Origin: Pedobacter arcticus A12
GTDB lineage: Bacteria > Bacteroidota > Bacteroidia > Sphingobacteriales > Sphingobacteriaceae
Assembly (NCBI RefSeq): GCF_000302595.1
Contig: NZ_JH947127.1
Coordinates: 372,001 to 436,000, forward strand
Direction of reading: 5' to 3'
Length of the DNA stretch: 64,000 nucleotides
Shown here one piece after another: positions 9,217-17,561 of this stretch. A program made the translations under genes and the position numbers. Position 1 is the stretch's first letter, and each line of letters opens with the position of its first letter. The notes beneath the pieces were generated by a model, which did not search any database, had not been told where the DNA came from, and saw nothing but the letters and a program-made list of their open reading frames with translations.

Positions 9217-10389
9217 ATGCTGAAAGCCGTACATATTGCCTGGATTATATTGCAAATTGTAATTGGCTTTCATTTATTTTTTCCTTTGCTGTTATTATTG
9301 CTTAGCAAGCTAAAATCCAATAAAAAAGCACCAACGTTGAACGATAATCAGGATATTGATTTTGCAATTATCATCACAGCTTATGAGGAAACCATTAATT
9401 TGCCCGACGTTGTTAACGCAATATTAAAGCAAGCCTATCAAAACTATACGGTTTATTTAGTTGCTGATAAATGCGATACAAGTACACTGTTTTTCAACGA
9501 TGAGCGAGTAAATATACTTTTACCGCCTACCGTAATTGGCAGCAATACAGGTTCGCATGCTTATGCCATGGAGCATTTTAAAAAGCAACATGATGTAGTG
9601 ACAATTATTGATAGCGATAACATTATTGACCCAAATTATTTATTAGCTATAAAAAAGTCATTTGACAACGGTTTTACAGCAGTACAGGGTTTAAGAGCAG
9701 CTAAAAATTTGGATACAAACTATGCTTGTTTAGATGCAGCAAGAGATATTTACTACCACTTTTATGATGGCGAGGTATTATTTAAATCTGGTTCATCAGC
9801 AACATTAGCTGGTTCGGCAATGGCATTTAAAACAGAATTATATCGCGAGTTTTTAACCCATTGTAAAGTGAGCGGCGCTGGGTTTGACAAGGTTTTACAA
9901 CATTACATTGTTAAGCAAGATATAAGGATTGCATTCAACAAGGACGCTATACTTTTGGATCAAAAAACAACGCATGCAGACCAATTGGTAAAACAACGGT
10001 CACGCTGGATAAATACTTGGTTTAAATACTTCAATTACGGTTTTGGGGTTATAGCAAAGGGGGTTAAAAATTTGTCGGTTAATCAGTTTGTTTTTGGGAT
10101 AGTACTTTTAAGACCTCCCCTATTCATTTTTTTAATTTTAAGCGTATTTGCTACTTTAATCAACCTTAGCTTGGGTTTAAATTATCAAATCTGGCTTATC
10201 GGCTTCGCTAGTTTTATCATCGGCTTTTTTATATCGTTAAAATCGTCCAAAACAGACCAAAGAATTTACGCTTCACTGGTTAACATACCAAAATTTATGT
10301 TTTTCCAACTGTTATCATTAAGTAAAGTGAGAAACGCAAATAAAATTTCTGTGGCAACAAAACATCAAAAACCTAGTAATGAGATATAA
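9217..10389 (+). CDS. Membrane-associated family 2 glycosyltransferase
   Basis: A 390-residue GT2 enzyme that adds or polymerises sugars on a lipid carrier at the inner membrane. There is an N-terminal membrane helix (about 5-27), then a GT-A domain with FAIIITAYEETINLPDVV, the metal-binding loop TIIDSDNIIDPNY and the QRSRWINTWFKYF motif (QxxRW) typical of processive or cellulose-synthase-like GT2 enzymes. Several C-terminal hydrophobic segments follow (about 290-365). It starts 3 bp after the Wzz-like gene, and its last codons overlap a small membrane-protein gene. The sugar specificity cannot be read from the sequence. Confidence 0.85.
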   Translation: MLKAVHIAWIILQIVIGFHLFFPLLLLLLSKLKSNKKAPTLNDNQDIDFAIIITAYEETINLPDVVNAILKQAYQNYTVYLVADKCDTSTLFFNDERVNILLPPTVIGSNTGSHAYAMEHFKKQHDVVTIIDSDNIIDPNYLLAIKKSFDNGFTAVQGLRAAKNLDTNYACLDAARDIYYHFYDGEVLFKSGSSATLAGSAMAFKTELYREFLTHCKVSGAGFDKVLQHYIVKQDIRIAFNKDAILLDQKTTHADQLVKQRSRWINTWFKYFNYGFGVIAKGVKNLSVNQFVFGIVLLRPPLFIFLILSVFATLINLSLGLNYQIWLIGFASFIIGFFISLKSSKTDQRIYASLVNIPKFMFFQLLSLSKVRNANKISVATKHQKPSNEI

Positions 10390-10510
10390 CCCAGATATAG
10401 TAGCTATCAAGAAAAAAGAATCCTACTTTTTAACTTTTAAAAAGTGGTTAGCAATTATCATTTGCCTTGTTACGGTTTATTTTTTCTTATTTAAAATAGT
10501 CTTTTTTTAA
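10379..10510 (+). CDS. Small single-pass membrane protein (43 aa) in the exopolysaccharide cluster
   Basis: A 43-codon ORF starting MRYNPDIVAIKKKESYFL. A basic N-terminal half (KKKESYFLTFKK) is followed by one strongly hydrophobic helix, WLAIIICLVTVYFFLFKIVFF, running to the C-terminus. Its ATG lies inside the last codons of the glycosyltransferase (11-bp overlap), and its TAA shares the base that begins the ATG of the next gene (TAATG). Both junctions are typical of translational coupling, which is the main evidence that it is real. I do not recognise a family. The orientation inferred from the basic residues is N-terminus in the cytoplasm. It could be a subunit of the flanking glycosyltransferase or polymerase. 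Confidence 0.65.
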   Translation: MRYNPDIVAIKKKESYFLTFKKWLAIIICLVTVYFFLFKIVFF

Positions 10511-11994
10511 TGGAAAACATAGAAATCCAATCTGGAAGCTCCGGGAAACCGAACTATATAATTTTAATTGTATTGCTGGTAATGTCCATTGCAACAGCAG
10601 CAATATTTACTTTTTATGGGTCCAGTATTGGTGTATTTCCTTTATTGGCAACTTTCAGCCTCATCTTCATTTACATCGTGGTTAAAGAGCCAAAATTCGC
10701 CGTGGTATCTATCATGCTCTTGGCTTATTTTATCATGTTTCTGATTGCCGCAATAAATACAACCTTCCCCTTAGGAACGTTGATGGATGGGATGCTACTG
10801 GTGATGATTTTTGGGTTCTTTTTACAACAAAAGTACAACAGAAATTACTGGATTTTAAAAAATCCAATCTCGTACATAATCGCCATTTGGGTGGTTTATA
10901 ACGCTTTACAGCTTTTCAACCCTGCTGCGGCATCAAGGCTTGCATGGCTATATACCATTAGGAGTGTTGCTGCGGTAATGCTTTCTTACTACATATTTAC
11001 CTATTATTTAGATTCAAAAAAGTTTTTACGTACTATCTTGTTCGTTTGGTTAGGTTTATCGTTTCTTGCCGCTTTATACGCGATTAAGCAAGAATATTTT
11101 GGTTTTTTTGCTTTTGAAGAACGTAACCACTACGACCCCTCCACCATCGGGTTGTTATTTATCGATGGAAGCTGGAGAAAAAATTCGATTTTTTCCGACC
11201 CGGTTTCTTTCTCTTTTAATATGGCCGCCAGCGCACTCCTGTGTATTGGCTTGATGACCGGTCCGTACAAAATAAAATATAAACTACTGCTCCTGGCTTT
11301 AGCTTCGCTGTTTGCGGTAGTAATGACTTATTCTGCAACAAGAGCTGCTTATGTATTGATACCTTCTGGCCTATTGATTCTATTTGTGTTGAAATTTAAT
11401 CGCTTGGCGCTGGTTTTATCCATTCCAATTCTATTTGCATTCTTAGTTTTAATCAGAGTCCCTACAAGCAACACAACCTTGGTGAGGTTTCAATCGGCGT
11501 TTAAGCCTAGTGAAGATGCGTCTTTTAACGTTCGGAAGATGAACCAAAAGAAAGTACAGCCGTTTATTCAAAGTCACCCTTTTGGTGGTGGTTTAGGTGG
11601 TTCTGGGATTTGGGGCGTAAGGTTTGCACCGTATTCATTTTTAGCCCAGTTCCCACCAGATAGCGGTTATGTAAGGGTAGCTATGGAATTAGGATGGGTA
11701 GGCCTATTTCTCATCTGTAGCCTAATGTTTACCAGTTTGTACGTCGGGATAAAAAATTATTTCACCATTCGAGACCCCGAACTCAAGGCCTATTGCCTGG
11801 CAATGGTGCTCATTGTTTTTGCCTTAGCCATTGCAAATTATCCGCAAGAGGCAATTGTACAATATCCGTTAAGTATCTATTTTTTCTTGGTACTTGCGAT
11901 CATCACTGTTACAAAAATCTTAGATAATCAGATAGATCATGATGCCGTTGTAGAACCAGAAAAGGCTAAAAAAATTGACGCTAGGGTAGTTTAA
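10510..11994 (+). CDS. O-antigen ligase/Wzy-like polysaccharide polymerase
   Basis: A 494-residue polytopic membrane protein with about 11-12 hydrophobic helices and a large periplasmic loop at about 325-380 (the segment FNVRKMNQKKVQPFIQSHPF, then GGGLGGSGIWG). This layout is that of the O-antigen ligase/polymerase family (Wzy_C-like), which polymerises or transfers undecaprenyl-linked glycans on the outer face of the inner membrane. It is coupled to the small upstream ORF by a TAATG overlap. The cytoplasmic tail is charged (DNQIDHDAVVEPEKAKKIDA). Given its place between glycosyltransferases and a Wzz-like protein, I favour polymerase over ligase. Confidence 0.8.
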   Translation: MENIEIQSGSSGKPNYIILIVLLVMSIATAAIFTFYGSSIGVFPLLATFSLIFIYIVVKEPKFAVVSIMLLAYFIMFLIAAINTTFPLGTLMDGMLLVMIFGFFLQQKYNRNYWILKNPISYIIAIWVVYNALQLFNPAAASRLAWLYTIRSVAAVMLSYYIFTYYLDSKKFLRTILFVWLGLSFLAALYAIKQEYFGFFAFEERNHYDPSTIGLLFIDGSWRKNSIFSDPVSFSFNMAASALLCIGLMTGPYKIKYKLLLLALASLFAVVMTYSATRAAYVLIPSGLLILFVLKFNRLALVLSIPILFAFLVLIRVPTSNTTLVRFQSAFKPSEDASFNVRKMNQKKVQPFIQSHPFGGGLGGSGIWGVRFAPYSFLAQFPPDSGYVRVAMELGWVGLFLICSLMFTSLYVGIKNYFTIRDPELKAYCLAMVLIVFALAIANYPQEAIVQYPLSIYFFLVLAIITVTKILDNQIDHDAVVEPEKAKKIDARVV

Positions 11995-12011
11995 TCTTAT
12001 TTTGATTAAAT

Positions 12012-12032
12012 AAGTAAACATTTTGTTTACTT
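12012..12032. repeat. Inverted repeat between polymerase and glycosyltransferase genes
   Basis: Perfect 8-bp arms (AAGTAAAC and GTTTACTT) around a 5-nt loop in the 68-bp gap after the polymerase gene. There is no T-tract, so it could be a weak terminator/attenuator or a protein-binding dyad dividing the cluster into two transcription segments. Confidence 0.4.
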
Positions 12033-12062
12033 TAGATTCAGATAATAAAGCTTTTATAAAAT

Positions 12063-13274
12063 ATGTTGAAAAATTCGGTAGTATTTATATTAAGTAATGC
12101 AAAATATGATGCTCCTATCGAATCAACAGGATATACAATTGCAAAACATTTAGCAAAGCACAATCAGGTTTTTTATGTAGAATACCCTGCCACATTAAAA
12201 GATTATTATCAACTTAAAAAATCGCCAGAATTTGCCAAAAAGAAAGCGCTTTACAGCAAAGACTCCAATGGAATTTTAGACACCGAAAATCCCAATTTAA
12301 AGATTGTAATTACTTCTTTACTGCTCTCTATCAATTTTTTGCCCGAAGGTTTTTTATACCGAACGTTACTAAACTATAACGAGCATAGAATTGTACGCAG
12401 AATAAAAAGCGTCATCAAACTTTTTGGTATCGATGACTTTATTTTCATCAACTCTTTTAATATCCATTACCCAAATGTGGGCAAATTGCTATCGCCCAAG
12501 CTTAACGTTTACCATTGTGTAGATCCTTTAGTTTCTGGTTATGATACTAAACACGGTTTACTATCTGAACAAACAATCGTAGCAAACAGCGACTTGGTAA
12601 TCTGCACCAGCAAAAAACTGTATGATATTAACTCTGAACGGCATTCGAACACCCGTTTTGTACCCAATGCCGCAGATTTTGAACATAGCCAAAAAGCGAC
12701 TTTAGCTCAAACACCGATATTACCAGGTTTATCTAAAATAAAAAAACCAATTATTGGCTTTTTAGGTAATATTGAAGGTCGTACAGACTTTGAGTTGATT
12801 ACCGCAGTTGCGGAAAAAAATCCGGATAAAAGTTTTGTTTTTGTGGGACCAATAGCAGCCGTTTATGCTGCAAAACTAATAAGTAATAAAAACAATATCC
12901 ATTTAATAGGTGCAGTGCAGTATGCACAGATGCCAGAAGTGCTTAAAGGTTTTGATATTGCAATTATACCATTTAGAAAAGATGAGTTTAGCTCAACCAT
13001 TTTCCCTTTAAAGCTTTTTGAATATTTAGGAAGTGGAAAACCCGTTATTTCAACAAACTTTAACACAGATTTAAACGATCAAACTAAAGACACTGTACCG
13101 TTTTGCGCTACTGCCGATGAGTTTTCGGATGCTATTAACGATGCGCTGGACAATGATAACGAAGAGAAAAAAGCAAAAAGATTGATTGTAGCTCAAAATA
13201 ACACTTGGGAGAAAAGAGGTGACGAGTTTTCTAATTTGTTGGCAGAAAATTTAAAGGCAAAAAATCAAAAATAA
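12063..13274 (+). CDS. Glycosyltransferase, GT-B fold (TuaH/GT1-like)
   Basis: A 403-residue cytoplasmic glycosyltransferase. The N-terminal half has the look of TuaH-type enzymes (VVFILSNAKYDAPIESTGYT, NVYHCVDPLVSGYDT, VICTSKKLYD, RFVPNAADFEHS). The C-terminal donor-binding half shows IIGFLGNIEGRTDFELI, FVFVGPIA and the acidic/loop motif AIIPFRKDEFSSTIFPLKLFEYLGSGKPVIS. No membrane segments are evident. It follows the polymerase by 68 bp and is followed immediately (0 bp) by a second glycosyltransferase. It probably adds one sugar of the repeat unit; the sugar is unknown. Confidence 0.8.
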   Translation: MLKNSVVFILSNAKYDAPIESTGYTIAKHLAKHNQVFYVEYPATLKDYYQLKKSPEFAKKKALYSKDSNGILDTENPNLKIVITSLLLSINFLPEGFLYRTLLNYNEHRIVRRIKSVIKLFGIDDFIFINSFNIHYPNVGKLLSPKLNVYHCVDPLVSGYDTKHGLLSEQTIVANSDLVICTSKKLYDINSERHSNTRFVPNAADFEHSQKATLAQTPILPGLSKIKKPIIGFLGNIEGRTDFELITAVAEKNPDKSFVFVGPIAAVYAAKLISNKNNIHLIGAVQYAQMPEVLKGFDIAIIPFRKDEFSSTIFPLKLFEYLGSGKPVISTNFNTDLNDQTKDTVPFCATADEFSDAINDALDNDNEEKKAKRLIVAQNNTWEKRGDEFSNLLAENLKAKNQK

Positions 13275-14375
13275 ATGCAAAAAATATTCTTCGATCACCA
13301 AAAATTCAGCACCCAAAAGTTTGGCGGAATCAGCCGATACTTTGCAAACATCATCGAAGAAATTAAAAAACACAAGGATTTCGATTACTTATTAGGCGTT
13401 GCCAACTCTCAAAATTTTTATATCAAAAACGAAAAACAGTTTTTGAATAACTCACTTGCAAACTACCTTCTAAAATCCGAATACGGTTATAGAACCTTTA
13501 AAACCAACGAACTGTACTGTAAGTATCTGTTAAAACAGAACAACTTTGATGTTTTTCATCCTACTTATTACGATCCATACTTTATAAAACAGCTTAAGAA
13601 ACCCATGGTTACCACCATCCATGATATGACTTACGAGCGTTTACCAGAGTATTTTTGGGTTCAAGACCCACTAACCTCCCAAAAAAGAATAAGCGCTCAA
13701 AGAGCCGATAAAATTATTGCAATATCCGAGACTACCAAAAGGGATTTATTGACTTATTTAGAAGTTGATGAACGCAAAGTGGAAGTTATTTACCACGGAA
13801 TCGATATTGATAGTCCGCTGGCCTTAGAGGAAGTGAAAAATCTACCGAACGAATACCTGTTTTTTGTGGGTGATAGAGGCGGTTATAAAAACTTTTATTT
13901 GATGTTAGATGCCTTTGCCATCTTATCCAAAAAGCATCCAAACCTCAATTTGGTCTTATCAGGTGGTGGAAAACTGGTTGGTGCTGATGTGGAAATCATC
14001 AATCGCTTAAAGCTGAATACAAAAGTCCATCACCACCAGGTTAACGATGCGCAACTAAATTATTTATATAAAAATGCCTTGCTATTCATCTATCCATCAT
14101 TATATGAAGGCTTTGGTTTACCTATTTTAGAAGCATTTAGAGCGAATTGCCCAATTTTGTTGAGCGATACTGATTGTTTTCTAGAAATTGCGCAAGATGC
14201 TGCAGCTTTCTTCAATAGGTATTCGTTAGAGGATTTAATGCTACAGATTGATGAATTGATAAGCCATGAAAGTTTAAGAAAAAATTTGGTTGAAAAAGGT
14301 AAGGAACGTTTGAAAGATTTCCCGATAGAAAATTCGATGAAACAAACGCTAGAACTTTATAAATCATTAAAATAA
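13275..14375 (+). CDS. Family 4 glycosyltransferase
   Basis: A 366-residue GT-B enzyme. It opens with the N-terminal FGGISRYFANII loop common in mannosyl/rhamnosyl-type GT4 proteins. It then shows VTTIHDMTYERLPEYF, ADKIIAISETTKRDLL, VIYHGIDI, the donor-site strand LFFVGDRGGYKNF and the E-x7-E motif region PSLYEGFGLPILEAF. The gene starts one base after the previous stop and ends 3 bp before the MBOAT gene, in a tight operon. Likely function: transfer of one sugar to the lipid-linked repeat unit in the cytoplasm. Confidence 0.88.
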   Translation: MQKIFFDHQKFSTQKFGGISRYFANIIEEIKKHKDFDYLLGVANSQNFYIKNEKQFLNNSLANYLLKSEYGYRTFKTNELYCKYLLKQNNFDVFHPTYYDPYFIKQLKKPMVTTIHDMTYERLPEYFWVQDPLTSQKRISAQRADKIIAISETTKRDLLTYLEVDERKVEVIYHGIDIDSPLALEEVKNLPNEYLFFVGDRGGYKNFYLMLDAFAILSKKHPNLNLVLSGGGKLVGADVEIINRLKLNTKVHHHQVNDAQLNYLYKNALLFIYPSLYEGFGLPILEAFRANCPILLSDTDCFLEIAQDAAAFFNRYSLEDLMLQIDELISHESLRKNLVEKGKERLKDFPIENSMKQTLELYKSLK

Positions 14376-14378
14376 AGC

Positions 14379-15806
14379 ATGTTATTTAATTCCATCTCAT
14401 TTGCATTTTTCTATGTAATAGTTACCTTACTCTATTATATTTTTCCGCATAAAAACAGATGGTTTTTATTATTAGCTGCCAGTTGCTATTTCTACATGGC
14501 CTTTGTGCCAATCTACATTCTTATCCTTGCCTTCACTATTGTAATCGACTATATAGCGGGCATCTATATTGAGAAAGCACAAGGCAAACAGCGAAAATTA
14601 TTACTGATTATTAGCTTAATCGCCAATATTGGGGTGTTAGCCGTTTTTAAATATTACAATTTCATCAACGATAACATCACGTTTTTGGCAGAAGGCCTAA
14701 ATCTGCACAACAACATTCCGTATTTAAAGATGCTATTGCCTATTGGTTTGTCTTTTCACACTTTCCAAGCAATGAGCTATACCATTGAGGTTTATCGGGG
14801 AAACCAAAAAGCAGAACGACATTTTGGAATTTACAGTTTATATGTGATGTTTTACCCACAATTGGTTGCCGGACCAATTGAACGACCACAGAATATTTTG
14901 GCTCAAATGCATGCCAAACATGAATTCAGCTATGTTAACATGGTCGAAGGATTTAAGCAGATGGCTTGGGGCTTTTTCAAAAAACTGGTAGTTGCAGATC
15001 GGCTTTCTATCTATGTAGATACCGTGTTCCCAAATCCAGAGCTACATAATGGCAGCACCGTAGTAATTAGCGCAGTCTTTTTTGCCATTCAAATTTATTG
15101 CGATTTTTCGGGTTATTCGGATATCGCTATTGGCGCCGCCAGGACTATGGGGTTTAATTTAATGACCAACTTTAGAATTCCTTATTTTTCAACAACCATA
15201 TCGGAGTTTTGGAGCAAATGGCACATCTCTCTTTCCACTTGGTTCAGAGATTATCTTTACATTCCCCTGGGGGGCAGTAGAGTATCAATTCAAAGAACAT
15301 ATTTAAACCTCTTTATTGTTTTTATGATAAGTGGTTTGTGGCATGGCGCAAGTTGGAACTTTATTATCTGGGGCTTTTTACACGGTGTCTATCAGGTTGT
15401 TGGTTTGGTATTAAAACCCTTATTCTCTAGATTCGAGTCGCACTTAAATAGCCTAATTCTTAATTTTTGGTTTTTTATCAAAGGCTTGGGTGTATTTTGT
15501 TTAGTTACTTTTGCATGGATTTTCTTTAGGGCAAATACCATACATGATGCTTTTTTAATGATTAAAAATCTCCGCTCGTTTGGTGAAAGACCATTTTTAG
15601 GAAACGGTATTAACCAATTTGGACATTGTTTAATTGCAATTGCAATGTTGTTTACTATTGAATATTTTATGGCGTTTAAACCTCAGGTGAAACTATTTAG
15701 TAACCCCAACAGTTTTGTTCGCTGGGCTTCTATAGTAGGTTTACTGTTTATAATCCTGATTTTTGGTGTATTTAACGGAGGCCAGTTTATTTATTTCCAG
15801 TTTTAA
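14379..15806 (+). CDS. MBOAT family O-acyltransferase (AlgI/DltB-like)
   Basis: A 475-residue polytopic acyltransferase that moves an acyl group (usually acetyl) across the inner membrane for esterification of exported polysaccharide. Family signatures: LLPIGLSFHTFQAMSYTIEVY, YPQLVAGPIERPQNIL, FCDFSGYSD-like IYCDFSGYSDIAIG, FRIPYFSTTISEFWSKWHIS, RDYLYIPLGGS and the catalytic-histidine segment GLWHGASWNFIIWG. Length matches AlgI. It is followed 2 bp later by a membrane-anchored SGNH-like protein, the usual AlgI/AlgJ or DltB/DltD pairing, which supports polymer acylation as the job of both. Confidence 0.92.
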   Translation: MLFNSISFAFFYVIVTLLYYIFPHKNRWFLLLAASCYFYMAFVPIYILILAFTIVIDYIAGIYIEKAQGKQRKLLLIISLIANIGVLAVFKYYNFINDNITFLAEGLNLHNNIPYLKMLLPIGLSFHTFQAMSYTIEVYRGNQKAERHFGIYSLYVMFYPQLVAGPIERPQNILAQMHAKHEFSYVNMVEGFKQMAWGFFKKLVVADRLSIYVDTVFPNPELHNGSTVVISAVFFAIQIYCDFSGYSDIAIGAARTMGFNLMTNFRIPYFSTTISEFWSKWHISLSTWFRDYLYIPLGGSRVSIQRTYLNLFIVFMISGLWHGASWNFIIWGFLHGVYQVVGLVLKPLFSRFESHLNSLILNFWFFIKGLGVFCLVTFAWIFFRANTIHDAFLMIKNLRSFGERPFLGNGINQFGHCLIAIAMLFTIEYFMAFKPQVKLFSNPNSFVRWASIVGLLFIILIFGVFNGGQFIYFQF

Positions 15807-15808
15807 CC

Positions 15809-16756
15809 ATGTTGAACAGAAACGTAATCTCTTTTTTTAAAAAATTAATTCTGTTCGCAGTGATAATTTTTGCAGTGGATTGGGTTTTAGGTTTGGCACT
15901 AGAAAAACTCTATTTCAGTCTAAAAAAAGGGCAATTTGCTCAAAATACTTATGCCTTAGATGAGGCTTCTCCAGATATTTTAGTTTTTGGAAGTTCGAGA
16001 GCGCAACACCACTATTCTTCTAAAATACTAAGTGAAAATTTAGGTTATAGCATTTACAATGCCGGGCGTGACGGGCAGTTTTTACCTTATTATTGCGCCG
16101 TACAAGCTGTCATTTTAGAACGTAAAACACCTAAAATCATTATTTTAGATGTTAATATTTGGGAGTTGGGACCAAACGAACAAAAGTATATGAAACTGGC
16201 GCAACTACTCCCCTACGTGGCAGAACATCCTGTTTTAAGGAATTACACCGCCAAAATCAGCAAATTCGAAAACCTTAAACTCATCAGTAAAACCTACCCA
16301 TATAATTCAACACTGCTTATTTCTGTTTACGATCATTTATTGACCAATACAGAACCAGAAGATGATAGAGGCTACTTTCCATTGGTTGGCGAGGTGAGTG
16401 AAAAAATGTTCAATAAATATCAAACGGAAAAGAAAACGTACGATGAAAAACGAGCAACCCAAGATATTGAAATAGACCAACAGGCCGTGGCTTATTACCA
16501 TCAGTTTTTGAAGAAAACTAAGGATTTAAACATAAAGACCTACGTGGTAATTTCGCCAACTGTACTTAAAGAGCCAAATACCGAAGAAAAGTCTCTTTTA
16601 GAAAGTATCGCGAAGAAATACAGCAACGTTAAGTTTTTGGATTTTGCTACTGACAGTACTTATAACAACCATTACCAGCTATTTGCTGATGAATTTCACT
16701 TGAACGATAAAGGGGCAGAAAAATTTTCTAAGGAATTAGCCGAGTTAATTAAGTAA
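15809..16756 (+). CDS. Membrane-anchored SGNH/DltD-like protein partnering the MBOAT enzyme
   Basis: A 315-residue protein with one N-terminal membrane anchor (about 12-30, LILFAVIIFAVDWVLGLAL) and an extracytoplasmic alpha/beta domain. SGNH-like features are ILVFGSSRAQHHY (Ser in GSSR, block I), IYNAGRDGQFLPYY (Gly/Asn region) and ADEFHLNDKGAEKFSKEL (the D-x-x-H block V: Asp before FHL, then His). The length and position after an MBOAT gene fit AlgJ/DltD-type partners that receive the acyl group and hand it to the polysaccharide. No catalytic proof is possible here. Last gene of the exopolysaccharide cluster in this window. Confidence 0.78.
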   Translation: MLNRNVISFFKKLILFAVIIFAVDWVLGLALEKLYFSLKKGQFAQNTYALDEASPDILVFGSSRAQHHYSSKILSENLGYSIYNAGRDGQFLPYYCAVQAVILERKTPKIIILDVNIWELGPNEQKYMKLAQLLPYVAEHPVLRNYTAKISKFENLKLISKTYPYNSTLLISVYDHLLTNTEPEDDRGYFPLVGEVSEKMFNKYQTEKKTYDEKRATQDIEIDQQAVAYYHQFLKKTKDLNIKTYVVISPTVLKEPNTEEKSLLESIAKKYSNVKFLDFATDSTYNNHYQLFADEFHLNDKGAEKFSKELAELIK

Positions 16757-16763
16757 TGGTGAT

Positions 16764-16920
16764 AACCAACCTCATTTCGACGATAGGAGAAATCTACAAG
16801 TTACGGAGGGTGAACTTTTCTTAAAGCACAGACGGTAAACTCAGTCTTGTGCAAGGAACATAGGGATTTCTCCTTTGCCCTTACGCACAAGTTCCCATCG
16901 CTCGTCGAAATGACGTGGTT
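16764..16920. repeat. Nested inverted repeat, REP/BIME-like, between convergent genes
   Basis: The outer arms are near-perfect reverse complements: CATTTCGACGA at 16773-16783 and TCGTCGAAATG at 16902-16912, with AACC-type extensions on both sides. A nested inner pair, GGAGAAATC (16786-16794) and GATTTCTCC (16865-16873), lies inside. The core 'cgtcatttcgacga...ggagaaatct' is a dispersed intergenic repeat type I recognise from Bacteroidota genomes. It sits between two convergent transcription units and could form a long cruciform or hairpin. Confidence 0.65.
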
Positions 16921-16946
16921 TAAATCATAAATACTTGTAATTTCTG

Positions 16947-17561
16947 CTAAGAAGTATAGAGATATTGAATTTTAGCATCTTCTATTTCTGCTAGCCTTGG
17001 GATGGCTTTATTAACTGAAGATTGGTTAACTGCTAATTTGAGCTCACAGTTAAGGTCGAATTTCTGATCAAAAACCTCTAAATCCTCTTCCTTAATCAGC
17101 TTCATCACATCGTTCATCTGTAAGTATTGGAATTCAATACGATAAATGTCCTGAACAGTTTTTGTGATAATTTCTGCTTGAGCAAGCGCATCTTCTGTTG
17201 CCATTTTATAGGCGTTAATCAATCCGGGAACACCCAACAAAGTGCCCCCAAAATAACGAACCACAATCACCAAAACATTGGTTACATCTTTAGATAAAAG
17301 TGTATTTAAGATTGGTCTACCTGCTGTTCCAGAAGGTTCTCCGTCATCGCTTATTCTAAAAATGGTTCTGTCTGGCGTTAATCGGTAAGCGAAACAATAG
17401 TGCCTAGCTTTGGGGTGTTCATTCCTTAAAAGTTCAAGTATTTCTTTAAGCTTTATTTCGTTTTTAAAGGGATAGGCATAGGCTAAAAACTTGCTCCCTT
17501 TTTCCCTAAAAACGCCTTGAGATTTGTTTAATATGGTTTGGTAAGTATCGTTAAACAACAT
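16947..17561 (-). CDS. YigZ/IMPACT family protein
   Basis: A 204-residue protein of the conserved IMPACT/YigZ family (UPF0029 fold), linked to nucleotide or RNA binding in other bacteria; the exact role is not established. Family hallmarks: GSKFLAYAYPF, HPKARHYCFAYRL, RISDDGEPSGTAGRPIL, VLVIVVRYFGGTLLGVPGLINAY. It is a full-length two-domain member (the C-terminal DUF1949-like part runs from about 135). Its start overlaps the end of the upstream EamA gene by 11 bp, making it the last gene of a ribD-EamA-YigZ minus-strand operon. Confidence 0.92.
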   Translation of the reverse strand: MLFNDTYQTILNKSQGVFREKGSKFLAYAYPFKNEIKLKEILELLRNEHPKARHYCFAYRLTPDRTIFRISDDGEPSGTAGRPILNTLLSKDVTNVLVIVVRYFGGTLLGVPGLINAYKMATEDALAQAEIITKTVQDIYRIEFQYLQMNDVMKLIKEEDLEVFDQKFDLNCELKLAVNQSSVNKAIPRLAEIEDAKIQYLYTS

